Positions 32,820 to 44,179 of a stretch of DNA of 64,000 nt are shown here, piece by piece. Positions within the stretch are counted from its first letter, which is position 1. Each line of letters begins with the position of its first letter. Below the pieces are notes generated by a model. The model was not told the origin of the DNA. It worked only from the letters and a program-made list of their open reading frames with translations, and did no database searches. The stretch lies in NCBI GenBank assembly GCA_017979445.1, contig CM030710.1, forward strand, positions 16,292,248 to 16,356,247, read 5' to 3'. Source of the DNA: Akebia trifoliata (Eukaryota > Streptophyta > Magnoliopsida > Ranunculales > Lardizabalaceae). Made by a program: the position numbers and the translations under genes.

Positions 32820-34920
32820 GTGGCCAAACGACCCAGAAAAAAGTATTTACCACCTGACAATCCTCCATATTTTCTACGCTCGCAACCAATCATGAGCACT
32901 TCAGAACAACCTCAACAAACAGTGACAGAAGTAATAACAGATCTCACTTCAAAGCTAGATATAGTGGTGAAGGCATTGGAAAAACATGACAAGATTCTAG
33001 ACCTGCTAATGGCAAATCCAAGCATCATTCAAGCTGTACAACATCAGGTATCCTGCTCGAATCAGGCCAGGCCAGAACAACCACCACCAGTGCAGAATAC
33101 CCTACCGCCCATGGCTCCCGCCAATCAGGGGCCCCCAATTCACATCCATTATAATTCACAACGACCTGAGGTCATTCAAGAGGAAGAATGTGAATTCCGG
33201 CTGAAGTAAGGAGTACCACAGAAGAGAAACTTGCCAACAAGCTCGAGGCAGTCGAGGAGGAGATTAGAAAGATGAAAGGCAAGGACTCTGCAAGCGGAAT
33301 GAGGTTCAAAGATCTTTGCCTCTACCCTAATGCATCATTACCGTCAAAGTTCAAGTGTCTCGACTTCGAAAAATACAATGGCATTGGGTGTCCTTTGTCC
33401 CACTTGAAGCTCTATTGTGGGTCTATGTGCCAGTTTGGTGACGATGACAGGTTGTTGGTTCAGCTTTTTCAAAGGAGTTTAACAGGGGCAGCCCTCTCAT
33501 AGTTCTCTCAGTTAGATCATTCACGGATTAAGAGCTGGCAGGATCTGGCTACAATATTCTCAGAAGAATATAGGCTCAACACAGATATGGGGTTAGACCG
33601 AAATGACATGGCAAAAATGACACGGAAGCCAAAATAAAGCGTGAAAGAGTATGCGCAAAGGTGGCGGGAATCAGCCTCCAAAGTAAAACCACCGATGACT
33701 GAACAAGAGATGAACACCATATTCATCTCAACTTTAGGCCACTCATTCTATACGCATCTAGTAGGTCATACAACTGCAAGCTTCTCGTCATTGGTCCAAG
33801 TGGCGGATCGAGTTGAGGACGGTATTCGGTCAGGTCAGATCTACGACTTGTCCAGTCTAGGAGCACCAACAGAGGGGTCTACTCAGCGGAAACCAGTAGT
33901 CTTGAATAAGAAGAAAGATGAAGCCCAAGTTAACAATGTGCAACCTATTCGTCCTTTCTTCATCTCAATACCGAACCTGAGGCCGCCAACACCTCAGGTC
34001 ACCTTCAAAGTTAACCCAGCTCAAGCTACACCAGTTCCGCAGGCATTCCAGTTTGGACAAAATCCATTATTTGGTCAGAACCCACAATTCGCACAAAATC
34101 ATCAAACTGAGCAACGTAGACCCAACAGGGCCCCTCGAGTTTTCACCCGCCTGCCTATGACTCTATCAGAACTGCTCCCAGCATTACTCAGGGGAGAATA
34201 TCTCACTAAGAGACAGCCAAACCCAGAGGCAGTAAAGGGACCAGGGTACAATCCCAATCAATTCTACGAATTCCATATGGGTGTAGAGGGGCATGCCACC
34301 GACCAATGTTGGCAACTCAAGCACCAAGTTCAAAATATGATCGACAGGAAAACAATCATTTTGGATGGTCCGGTGGCCCAAGCACCTTAGCAAAACATCA
34401 AGCAAAACCCATTACCAACTCATAACGGGGGATGCAATGGGCCTACAGTCAATGCCGTAGAGAGGGATGAACCAAGCTTCGACCCTTCAATCTTAATAAC
34501 ACCTATTGGCTCCAAGATCAGAGTCAACTTGCAGAAGGAATCAGTGACCTCAAGCATCAATGCCGTACCCCAAGACACAACAAACCAATCATCATCCCAA
34601 CTTCCAATCAGAATGGCCAATCTCACCATTCACTCCAACTCACAAACCTCAAATCCTTCACGACCACCTCTCATCATACCTTGCACATTACCAACTTCAA
34701 GCTCTTCCCCTCGGCCACCTCTCATTATACCTTACACCATATCAACTTCAGGCCCTTCTTCCCGACCACCTCTTATCATATCCGGCACTACACCGACACC
34801 TCAAACCTCAAACTTCTCTTCCCGACCACCCCTCATCTTATCTTATACCAATCCACAAACCCCAAATATCACTACACCAACTGTTAAACCCAACCCGCCA
34901 CCTCTTATCCTCCATTTAAA
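32820..34920 (+). pseudogene. TE-2 right-half gag, nonsense and frameshift lesions
   Basis: The frame begins without an ATG at an acceptor-like CCACAG|GTGGCCAAACG; the first Met is at 32892 (MSTSEQ). The Gag core FEKYNGIGCPLSHLKLYCG (about 33368), LFQRSLTGAAL (about 33465), KEYAQRWRESA (about 33643) and a knuckle-like YEFHMGVEGHATDQC (about 34265-34310) are clear. Lesions: frameshift near 33205, TAG at 33500 (a Trp position), TAA at 33635, TAG at 34388. A Pro/Ser-rich tract (34600-34920) follows. It is closely related to the TE-3 gag. Confidence 0.85.
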
Positions 34921-36304
34921 ACCAGAGCCTCAACCCATGACCATTATATCCCCTAAACCCTTCCCATATCGTTCAAGCCAAACCGTCTCATGGAGTTATG
35001 AGACGATGATTGTGACGTTTGTAGGGATTGAGAAATTGAAAGAGGCTATGGTAACGGACATCGGTCATATGACCAGATCAGGAAGATGTTATAAAATACC
35101 GAAAAAGGAACAGAAGAAACAGAATGAGGAGGAAGAAAGAAGGAGAGAAAAGGAAAAATGAAAGTTTGTAGAAGAGGAACAAGTACCACAAAAGGAATCA
35201 GAGAAGAAGAAGAGTAGAGTAACTGACAAGGAGGCAACTGACCTCCTCAGACTCATTCGAAAGAGTGAGTACAACATAGTAGAGCAATTGAATAGAATGC
35301 CAGCTCAAATCAGTATCTTTGACCTGCTTTTAAACTCAGAGCATCATCGGGAAGCATTACTCAAAGTCCTTAGTAGTACACATGTACCTGAGACCACCTC
35401 GTCAGAAGAGTTGGAAAAGACAATGGGTCAGATCATGGCCCCCAATCCGATCACCTTCACCGACGATGAACTTATTAGCGGGGGGTGTGGACACATTGAA
35501 CCATTGCACATTATGGTAATGTGCAAAGGTATGATGGTAGCAAGGGTGCTGATCGACAATGGTTCGGCTCTTAATGTCTGTCCTCTACAAACTTTGCACA
35601 AGTTAAATGCAGATTTATCTTACCTTAGGCCAACTCAAAGGACCGTAAGGGCTTTTGATAGTAGGAAAACTGAGTCGTTAGGAGAACTGGATCTTCCTGT
35701 CACCATCGGATCATGCACATTCGAAGTGACATTCGAGATCTTGGACATACCTTCAGCATTCAATCTCCTCCTAGAAATACCTTGGATTCACATCGCTGGA
35801 GCAGTTCCTTTTTCCTTACATCAACGGGTCAAATTCATTATGAGGCAAAGGGTGATCTCCGTCCTTGCCGAGAATCTTATACCCGTCGATCGATCTCCAG
35901 ATGTATCTTATATAGATATGGAAATGATTGGGGACAAAGAGGGATATCACGCTTTCCAGTTCACATCTGTCAACCATATCCCAAGGGGAAATGAGAAGAC
36001 AAAGGCAGAATTATCAAAAGTAAATATGATGATCGGTCGAATAATGAAGAAGGCGGGATATCGTCCGAAACAAGGTTTAGGACCTAAAGGAAAATGGAAG
36101 GCCACTCTGATTAGTACCAGAAAACATACTCCTTACTTCGGCCTCGGGTTCAGGCCTACAAAGAAGGACATCCTTGACATGAATGATAAGAAGAGAGAGC
36201 TTCGACTTGTACGAAGACAAAATTGCGAGCCTAATGTGTGGGACTTGGGCAAAGTACCACACATCAACATCAGCTTTCCACAATCACAAAAAAGGGCCGG
36301 ATAA
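34921..36304 (+). pseudogene. TE-2 right-half protease with G-patch-like tail
   Basis: Continues the gag frame across a TGA at 35159. A charged linker precedes retropepsin: VLIDNGSALNVCP (about 35551), FNLLLEIPWIH (a change from the usual GRPWIH), then RPKQGLGP (about 36063). Frameshifted in an A run near 36288, giving a stop at 36302. Homologous to 1-1011 and to TE-3 47322-45695. Confidence 0.85.
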
Positions 36305-36905
36305 TCTATTAGAGCCATTGTCAACAAACCGTACAGGAGAACCAAATGCTGTAAGTATCGAGCCCGTTCAATCGCAAGAAGACTCATTCGTCGAGTCCCC
36401 ACATTCCTTTACAGATGGCATGGACATCTTGTTCGGAGGGGATTCCGAATGGGGTCAAAAGGAAGAAGAAAGAGAGCCAGCTAAGGCGGAAGTCGCAATA
36501 TGCGAAGAAGAAAGATCACTGTTCCCCTTTCAAATTGATTGGGGATCTGTCATAATTCCACCCACCTTACAAGTACCCGGACTGGACGACAGTCATCCGG
36601 AAGTGATGGTCATATCTGAACCATCAAGGGAGCCACTCTTCCAACCTATCCATCCTGTAGAGGAAGGGCAAGTCTTCAAGAATTGGGAGGAATACCCAAT
36701 CACTTACAAGGTCGCCATGGGGTCCAGAATCCCTACGGTCTAAAAAAAAATGCCATTAGTAGAATCTCATTTGCCCGAGGACCGTAATGAGCCCTCGTCC
36801 TCGGAGCAAGACTGTTTTGGGGGCTCACCTTCGTTGTTAATGAATTTGAATGATTTTTCTTTATCTTGTTTCAAGAATACAAATAGTCAACAAAATTCAA
36901 AAAAA
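36305..36905 (+). pseudogene. TE-2 right-half protease-RT spacer, cut off before RT
   Basis: An acidic linker frame (36183-36743) ends in TAA directly followed by seven A and an ATG (36741-36752); the downstream frame (PEDRNEPSSSEQDCFGG) is homologous to the start of the RT ORF of TE-4 and TE-1. Homology to TE-4 stops at about 36905 (AATTCAAAAAAATCAA), so RT, RNase H and IN are deleted. Confidence 0.75.
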
Positions 36906-37185
36906 TCAAGGTTTTCTTAGAATTATGCTCAGATGCCGCCAAGGATTTTCTTGGAATTATGCTCAGATGCCGCCGAGGGTTTTCTCGGAACTATGCTCAG
37001 ATGCCGCCAGGGGTTTTCTCGAAATTATGCTCAATTACCGCCGAGGGTTTTCTCAGAATTATGTTCAGTTACCGCCGAGGGTTTTCTCAGAATTATGCTC
37101 AGTTACTGTCGAGGGTTTTCTCGGAATTATGCTCAGATCCCGCCAAGGGTTTTCTTGGAATTATGCTCAGTTTATATTCACTTCA
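36906..37185 (+). repeat. Tandem repeat array R6 (34-bp unit, 8 copies)
   Basis: Unit GGTTTTCTCGGAATTATGC + TCAGATGCCGCCGAG, 33-35 bp spacing, about eight copies with small variation. It begins exactly where RT homology stops. The three ORFs crossing it in different frames are repeat artefacts. Confidence 0.88.
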
Positions 37186-37511
37186 TGCTCAGTTTTGACT
37201 CATTTCCAACTCAAACTCTTTGAAATCTATCTCAGATTTTGAGTCCACACACTTGCACAGTTGTTACACCATTCAAGGAGAATTTTTTAAAATTCAAGGA
37301 TCTGACACTGCCAGTGAGAGCTAGCGCTCAAGGACCTGACATTTTTCTAGTTCGGAGAGAGTTTTATCCTCAAGGATCCGAATATCCCGACGAATTGCTA
37401 AATCAGGCTGCAAAATGAACTGTCACTAGCTTTGGCATTCAGATATCGCACTATCTACCAAAATAAATTTGCCATCTAGTTTGCTTCAACCCTCTGCCAA
37501 CGAGGGGCATC
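37186..37511 (+). other. Family-2 3' tail and polypurine tract
   Basis: Non-coding, unlike the 3' regions of the other elements. It ends CGAGGGGCATC|TGTAGACA, a polypurine-type tract for the family-2 3' LTR. Confidence 0.65.
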
Positions 37512-39035
37512 TGTAGACACCCCATTTTTGCACTCGCCTAATTAATCAAGTCGTCAATCCGATCGCAACGGTTTCCAATGATGGATGTCTATTCCAATAC
37601 TTTATTTTGTTACCAGATGTGTTTCAGAAATTCGGAGGAGGTATCTCGAACTGACAAAACCTTAGAAACCACGCTACGTTAGGAAAATACGATCCGAGAA
37701 GCATAGAAATCATAATATTACAGACTAAAAAGAAGCTTCACGATAAAAATAACTAAAAATGATCAAATTACCAAAATACCCCTAACATCAAAACAACCCT
37801 AGAACCTACGTTATGCTTAGGAAGACCTATTCAAACACATAAAACAACAAATCGAAACCAAATAAACCACTTCGCCAATTTTCACTAAAAATGACAAAAT
37901 TATGAAAATACCCCTCATAAAATTCACAACCATTTCACATAAAATTTTATAAATGACAAAAACCAACATTCTCATTGAATTCTCTACGAAAAATTGATTC
38001 CAAAACATCCTAGAACATTGAAAAACGACTTAAAACGTAAAAAATCCTCTCCGAGGGCAAAACGGTAATTTTACAACTTTAATAATTAAAAATTTCAAAA
38101 TTAATAAATAAATCATTAAAAAATGTAAAGTGAAACATTAAAGTCAATCAAGTAAGACTAAAGTCAAGTAAGGCTAAAGTCAAAACATTAAAGTCAACTA
38201 AGAAAGACTAAAGTCAAAGTATTAAAGTCAATCTCATAAGATTAAAGTCAATCTCATAAGACTAAAAGTCAAAACCCTAAATCAAAATCCTAATCTAAAC
38301 TAATCAAGTCAATCTCATAAGACTAAAAGTCAAAACCCTAAAGACTAAGTCCATCTCATGAGACCAAAGTCTAAACCCTAATTGAAACCCTAAAAGAAAC
38401 CCTAATCAAACCCTAATTCTCCTAAAAAACTTTATAAATAGGAGCCTCCACACCCTATTTTCGTATCAAAGAAAAAACCCTAGGAAAAGTAGGTGAAGAA
38501 GCCTCTACAACCTCTCCAAAACCCTAATTTTGGAACCCCAACTCCTTACCTAACACCCATACTTCGATTTCAACCTAAAAAACACCTAGGAACCTCTCAA
38601 AAACACCCCAAAAATCTACAACAAATTCGAAGCACCCAGATCCAAGAAGGAGACACCTTACCTCGGAGATCAGAAATCAGATCCGGAGATAGAACGAAGT
38701 AAGGAGTACGGTACAAGGAGCTGTTTTCACCAGATCTGAGGGAATAGCACTTTTGCAGATCGAAGGTAAGATTTTTATTTTTTTTAATCTAGGATTGTCA
38801 TTAGCAATTAGTTTTATTTGGGATAAGTAGAGACCGACATTGGCCGGGCGGGGTTGGTGCCTAACACCTTCCAACCCTGTAACATGATCCCTGGATTCAG
38901 ATTTTCTGTAGTAGATTAGTTTATTATTCGTTTTAGAGTCAGTGTGGTTCTTAGACCATAATAACTAGGTGGCGACTCCCAAACCTTAAGGGTCAAAAGC
39001 GGATCCGCGCACCCCGCGGATCGAGGGCGCTTTCA
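37512..39035 (+). repeat. LTR family 2, 3' copy of TE-2 (1524 bp)
   Basis: TGTAGACACCCC ... GCGCTTTCA. Aligns throughout with 12643-14199 with scattered substitutions and small indels. TATA at 38433-38440, hairpin at 38849-38879, PBS-like core at 38970-38979. Followed by the duplication gactt. Confidence 0.93.
38849..38879 (+). other. Conserved LTR hairpin, family 2 (3' LTR)
   Basis: Arms CGGGGTTGG and CCAACCCTG around TGCCTAACACCTT; relative to the 5' LTR one C has become T, turning a G-C into a G-U pair without breaking the stem. Confidence 0.7.
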
Positions 39036-39040
39036 GACTT
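39036..39040 (+). repeat. Target-site duplication of TE-2, right copy (gactt)
   Basis: Matches 12638-12642. Confidence 0.9.
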
Positions 39041-39131
39041 GGGCCCTTGAGGCCCGTTGGCCAATTTATTTGAAAAATCTGTATTTTTGGGCCCTTTCGA
39101 GTAGTGGCCCGTTCAAATTGAGGTGTCTACA
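39036..39131 (-). repeat. TE-3 family-1 3' LTR, outer start
   Basis: On the minus strand TGTAGACACCTCAATTTG starts at 39131 after the polypurine tract AAAGAAGGGCAGC (39144-39132) and aligns with 9049 onward; it continues at 12642. Confidence 0.88.
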
Positions 39132-39539
39132 GCTGCCCTTCTTTGCAGGAATTGCATGCAAAGAACTGCAAAGAATAGATTAAACCCCTATTTGTACAGG
39201 CCAGAAAAATTCTATAAAAACGTGATCTTGAATTACCGATTGTATTGAAGATTGTTGTGGAAAATGGCTACTCAAGCACGGGGTCTGATAGAGTTTTGCC
39301 TTATTAATTCCTTGATCTCGATGGCACGGAGCTCGTATGAGATCTTGGATTTTATGAAATTTTGATGAGTTTAGAAATTCAGATATTTCTTCAGTCGCGT
39401 TTTAACAAATTGGAATTGAGTGCAACTTGAATGGTTTTTGAAGTTCTTTTTTTTTAAATCCCTCTTCATTGCCTTCTTTTGTTGATTTTACTCTATTTCT
39501 ATCATAAGTTAACCTTGCCAATTCATGCATTGTCCCTTT

Positions 39540-40425
39540 TAATGATACCTTTGATCCTTTCAACGGTACAAGCACTGAGGTTGTTTAGCAGTCGCCACAA
39601 ATCTAAGAGAGAGTTTTGCAGTTAGAACCGAATTGACCAAGATCTGGAATGCGACAGTCAATAGAGATCCACCAGACCCAACTTTAGTAATTCTACCTCT
39701 ATTTACTGTTAGCCCATCGGGGAGTATAGAAAAACCAAGGAGAAGGAGTTCTACACAGTCTGGGTCTCCCCCATTTAGAACCACGTTCATTGCAACAATA
39801 TCAACATGAGCATAGATTACAAAAGAGCCCGTTGTATCGGTGCTACTCTCTTGTAATATCAACATGTTGCTCTTGCTGAAATTTGGAGAATTAACTCACA
39901 GTAGAGAGACACAGTTACCAAGATCTCTGCCATTAGTAATATGTGTTATTTCTTCAACAACACCGCCATTAGAAAGAATGTCCCACTCACTTCTAAAGTT
40001 CTCATCGTGAAGGAAATTGAAAACTCTCTTTGGTGGGACTTGAAATTCTGCTGTCATCACTTGAAGGGTTCCTTTATAATTTTCTGCTAGCTTGTTGATA
40101 CGACCTCAAGAGTCATTGCTTTTGAAACAATGCTAGAAAGCACGGTGAACCACTGATTCACATCCATAAGGATCTCAATAAGGTTAATGTAATTCATGAT
40201 AACAATGGTAGTTTCTCGAGAAGCTTCTAACTTCAATCAAAATGATTTTGGTCTAATTCCCCTCGGGAATGTTTGCATGTACTCATCTTCACTTAGAATC
40301 TCATAAGCCTGATCAAGACTATGCACTCACAACGATTTCCCTAGTTGGGCCATTCTTATAAACTCTTCCATTACTACGACTACGAGTTCAATGATCAATG
40401 GTTTATCTGCCTTAGTAGGCCCGGA
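39540..40425 (-). pseudogene. Captured fragment of a host HD-ZIP IV (homeodomain-leucine zipper, START) transcription factor
   Basis: Minus-strand translation from about 40425 gives, in order, [91 protein letters not shown] and [16 protein letters not shown]. These are the START domain and C-terminal region of the plant HD-ZIP IV family (ANL2/PDF2/HDG-like), recognised from memory. The homeodomain and zipper are absent. In-frame stops occur at about 40327 (a Trp position), in the segments after PKSF and VVSTS, and at 39896 (an Arg position), with a frameshift near 39585. EFQVP is joined directly to PKRV (about 40035), skipping about 150 residues of the normal protein. No introns are evident. 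It lies between the antisense-gene remnant and the LTR of TE-3. Confidence 0.88.
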
Positions 40426-40479
40426 GAGTGATCTTAGGAGGGGCTTGCTCGGGGTCCCTGCTTCGATGCCTTCTCATCT

Positions 40480-40590
40480 TGTCTAGTGAGTCGTGATGTT
40501 TCGGACGTTGAAAAATTGATGATGAGTTGGGCTGTCCGGATTCGTGTTTTGTAAGAAAGCCTTGACTATTTTTTCATGATGTTTGATTGA
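40480..40590 (+). pseudogene. Remnant of the antisense gene (aORF) C-terminus in TE-3
   Basis: Plus strand (antisense to TE-3) reads CLVSRDVSDVEKLMMSW and RIRVL(stop)ESLDYFF, a close match to the end of the TE-1 antisense protein. The rest of the gene is missing, its place taken by the HD-ZIP IV fragment. Confidence 0.75.
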
Positions 40591-41903
40591 TTGCGTTGTA
40601 TTCACTCTTTTTGTATTTTCTTTTCATTATCTGAATGTATGCAAAATATTGAAAAATTAATGCAAAGAAAATAAGTTTTGTACTTACTTAGCCTCAGGTG
40701 TATCTAATGCTTTGAAAACTTGAAGTTTGAATAAGTCATAGATTCTTCATCATCGACCAAAATGATAGTTTTTCTTTTTGAAATTTTATGAAATATCTTT
40801 ATCAAATGAGTACAATAAATTCAGAGTTTGTAAAATCTTTGATTGCGACGATCTTGGTGTTTTTACCAACCACAGAGGATATAAACGTCAATTGCACTTT
40901 TGATTCCTTTAGAGTCATTCCCAGTGCCCTGGTATTGGAAGACTATTATCTGTTTGGGTCTCCGGATTTTTTTTTGAAAGATTTTACCATTCACAGTTTA
41001 TACTCTTGCGGGCCAGGAGTTTTTTTTTGTTAACCTTTATTGCCCCTGATGCCAATTACGATTTTCATCAGACCCGGTTTCTACATTTTTACGCATCGAT
41101 ATCCTTTTTGAGTTTTCATCGTGCCAGTGGCTTTGATCTTGCCATAGTCTGATTCTTTTACTCATAGCACCCTTTCAGGTTTTCACTATGCCCTTTCAGA
41201 TTATGTTTGTATTTTTCATTACAATTCTGCTCGGAGTCTCTGTGTCTTTGTAGCTTGGTGACTCAAGTTGAGCTGCGAGATCGGCTACTCTACACTTCGA
41301 GTACTTTTTTTTTTCGAATATCCGACCTGGATTCCCCTTTCCAGTCTTCCAACGACTAATAAGACTTTGAGATCCGGACCAAGTCGCAAGATCATTGGTG
41401 CTGTCACTGTCATTATGTTGCCCTAGAACATTTTCTGATCAAAAATGATTTTTGGTGGGACGAAACGTTGGCTTGGGCTAATGGTAGTGGAAGGATACAA
41501 AAGGTTAAGGTTTGGGTATTAGTTTATCCAAAGTGAGATAGACATGGGGTTCGTCTATTTTGTTTCAAAAAGGTGATCTATGTCTCCTCCTAACGTCTCT
41601 CGAACTTGTTTAGGCTGGAGATTTGGGTCGAGCTTATATCAAGTGTCCGAGTTTTTGACTTTTTTAATTTTTTTGTATTTTTAGCCGTTCACAGTTTATC
41701 CTCATGCAGGCCAAGAGTATTTCGATATTTTTACTTTTTCTGTTTCTCTGATTTTCTTTTCTTTTGTCATCCTTTTTTTTTGTAATTGTTGACTTATCCC
41801 AGTCTTAGGTTAAGAAATGAACGTGATAGCTCAAAAGGGTTGACTAAGATTGATAGTTGGTTTAGAATAACAAAGATGGCCTTTCGTCGTTTCAGGATCA
41901 GTT
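40591..41903 (-). other. TE-3 3' untranslated region
   Basis: Non-coding. Contains two copies of the CTCCTGGCCCGCAAGAG-type box on the minus strand (40990-41021 and 41680-41712) and one unit of the GCTCAACTTGAGTCACC duplication (about 41265-41365). The short plus-strand frame at 40788-41033 crosses this conserved UTR and is not a gene. Confidence 0.55.
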
Positions 41904-43397
41904 TTAGGCGTAGTATTTCTTGACAGTGTCAGCATTGATTGGTTGCGGGAAGATTTGTCCGTCCATTTCTGTGAGGATCAAAGCCCCTCCCGTCATTACC
42001 TTTTGCACGATGAATGGTCCCTCATAGTTCGATCTGAACTTTCCTCTGACGTCTTCTTGGATTGGCAGAATCTTCTTTAAGACTAGGTCTCCTAGCAAAA
42101 AATCCCTAGGCTTAGCTTTCTTGTTATAGGCACGAGCTATTCATCGTTGATAGATCTGTCCATAGCAAATGGCTGCAAGGCGTTTCTCTTCAATCAGATT
42201 CAGCTGATCAAACCGAGCTTGAATCCATTCAGTTTCATCTAACTCTGCTTCTTTTAAGATTCGGAGGGAAGAAATTTCAACCTCTATGGGTAAGACTGCT
42301 TCCATTCCGTAGACCAATGAATACGGAGTTGCCCTAGTCGAAGTTTTGAACGAGCTTCGGTAGGCGTGTAGTGCAAATGGCAACATGTCGTGCCAATCTT
42401 TGTATGTAACTGCTATCTTCTCGATTATTTTCTTGATGTTCTTGTTGGCTGCCTCGAGTGCTCCATTCATCTTAGGTCTGTAGGGTACAGAGTTGTGATG
42501 AGTGATCTAGAAGTCTTCACACATTTTGATCATATCTTTGCTCTTGAAGTTCTTGGCATTGTCAGTTACCAATTCGCTTGGAAGTCCATACCGGCAAATG
42601 ATGTTGTTCTTGACAAACTTCATGACATTGCTCTTAGTGACATTGGCGTATGAACCCACTTCTATCCACTTGGTGAAGTAATCGATAGCAACAAGGATGA
42701 AACGATGCCCGTTTGCAATTTTTGGCGAGATCTGCCCAATGACGTCCATGCCCCAGAGTGAGAAGGGCCAAGGAGTGGTCATATTATGTAGTTCTGAAGG
42801 TGGGGCATTGATCTTGTTGGCGTAGATCTGACATAGATGGCATTTGCGGACATGCTGATAGCAGTTACTCTCTATTATCGACCAATAGTATCACATCCTC
42901 ATGATTTTCTTGGCCAGTATATGACCATTCATGTGGGGCTCACAGACTCTCCCATGTACAGTCTCAATTAGTCGTTTTGCTTCTGTTTCTGCCACACACC
43001 TGAGTAAGATCTCATGGTGTGACTTCTTGTACAAAATACCGTTACTCAAGAAAAATTGTCCTGCTAGCTTCTGAATGATCCTTCTATCATTTGGCGTTGC
43101 ATCTGAGGGGAGCGTTCGATCTTCAAGATATGCGTTGATGTCAGAATACCATGGCTTTTTTTCAGATTCTTCTACTTCGACAGGTAAGCAATAGGCTGGC
43201 TCATCTTGAATTCCAATCTCAATAGGGTCGATGATTAGGTCTTCCGAGATGTTGATCATAGAGGCAAGTATAGCTAGTGCATCTACAAATTGATTCTTAG
43301 CTCTCGGCATGTACGTGAATGAAATCCTATCAAAGCGCGAGTTTAGTTCTTCCAGATACTCGTGGTAGGGGACCAGTCTCTCTCTCGGGTCTTCCAT
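41904..43397 (-). pseudogene. TE-3 integrase and end of second RNase H, broken
   Basis: Fragments at 43397-42891, 42782-42507, 42470-42141 and 42098-41904 carry ADA/VDALA (second RNase H Asp), the HHCC finger, WGMDVIG, VTDNAKNF, MNGALEAAN (catalytic Glu) and the C-terminal GPF module. Stops and frameshifts separate them. Confidence 0.85.
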
Positions 43398-44086
43398 TCT
43401 CCAGTCGTCTGATAGACTACTAAGCTTGAATCTCCGAAAACATCGATCTCATCTGCCTCGAGATCTAGTGCTGCTTTCAACCCTGCTATGCATGCTTCGT
43501 ATTCAGTCTCATTATTGGAACATTGGAATTTCAGTCTGATTGCGATTGGCACGTGGGATCCATCTGGCTTGATAAGAACTACCCCTATTCCGTTTCCTTT
43601 CTGATTGGCTGTTCTGTCGAAGTACATTTTCCAGCCTAACTCATCATCATCGTCTTCAACCTCAGTGATCAGTATGGCTTCATCAGGAAAGTTCATTTTT
43701 AATGGCTCGTAGTCAGGCAACGGGTGCTCGACGAGGTGGTCGGCGATGGCTTGTCCTTTAATGGCTTTTTGAGTGACATAGGTGATGTCAAACTCAGATA
43801 ATAATAATTGCCACTTCGCTGTACGACCTGTTAATGCTGGTTTCTCGAAAAGCTACTTCAGGGGGTCCATTCTGGCAATAAGCATAGTTGAGTAACTAAG
43901 AAAATAGTGACGTAGTCGTTGAGATGCCCAGACTAATGCACAACAAGTTTTCTCAAGTGTCGAATTTTTTGCTTCGTACTCGGTAAATTTCTTGCTGAGA
44001 TAGTAGATGGCATGTTCCTTCCGTTCTGATTCATCGTGTTGCCCTAACACACACCCCATTGACGTTTCTTGAACTGAGATGTACAT
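43343..44086 (-). pseudogene. TE-3 RNase H domains, broken
   Basis: 44086-43853 is the RT-linked RNase H (MYISVQETSMGCVLGQ); 43720-43343 is the second RNase H with YFDRTAN (a change next to the catalytic Asp), EYEAC and GDSS. A TAG near 43851 and a frameshift near 43385 break the frame. Confidence 0.82.
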
Positions 44087-44179
44087 AAGTAGGGGTCGTC
44101 CTAGAGTAGGAGGGACTATGACTGGTGGATTGAGCAGATATTGCTTGATCTTATCGAATGCTTCCTAACAGTCTTGGTT

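Larger units (their letters stand above)
12643..39035 (+). mobile_element. TE-2: composite Tat/Ogre-type element with family-2 LTRs and an internal family-3 LTR
   Basis: Two direct family-2 LTRs (12643-14199, 37512-39035) flanked by the perfect 5-bp duplication gactt define one insertion of 26.4 kb into the LTR of TE-3. The interior is not one element: 14200-28024 carries PBS, leader, ORF1, gag, pol and a polypurine tract that leads into a family-3 LTR (28025-29982); that LTR is followed by its own PBS, a leader with tandem repeats, gag and protease, cut at 36905 and joined to a non-coding tail ending in the family-2 polypurine tract. The outer LTRs differ by roughly 7 percent in their first 250 bases by eye, so the insertion is not recent. 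Confidence 0.85.

Noticed and set aside
36341..36360. A strong-looking splice donor (GCT|GTAAGTATCG) that could pair with the acceptor-like TTATTTCAG/CTTGTTTCAG before RT, as in the Ogre protease-RT intron
   Set aside because: In TE-1 and TE-2 right half the donor phase (0) does not match the phase needed by the acceptor (2), and the aligned donors in TE-1 and TE-3 are weak (GTAAAC, GTAAAT). An intron here remains possible but this pair is not supported.
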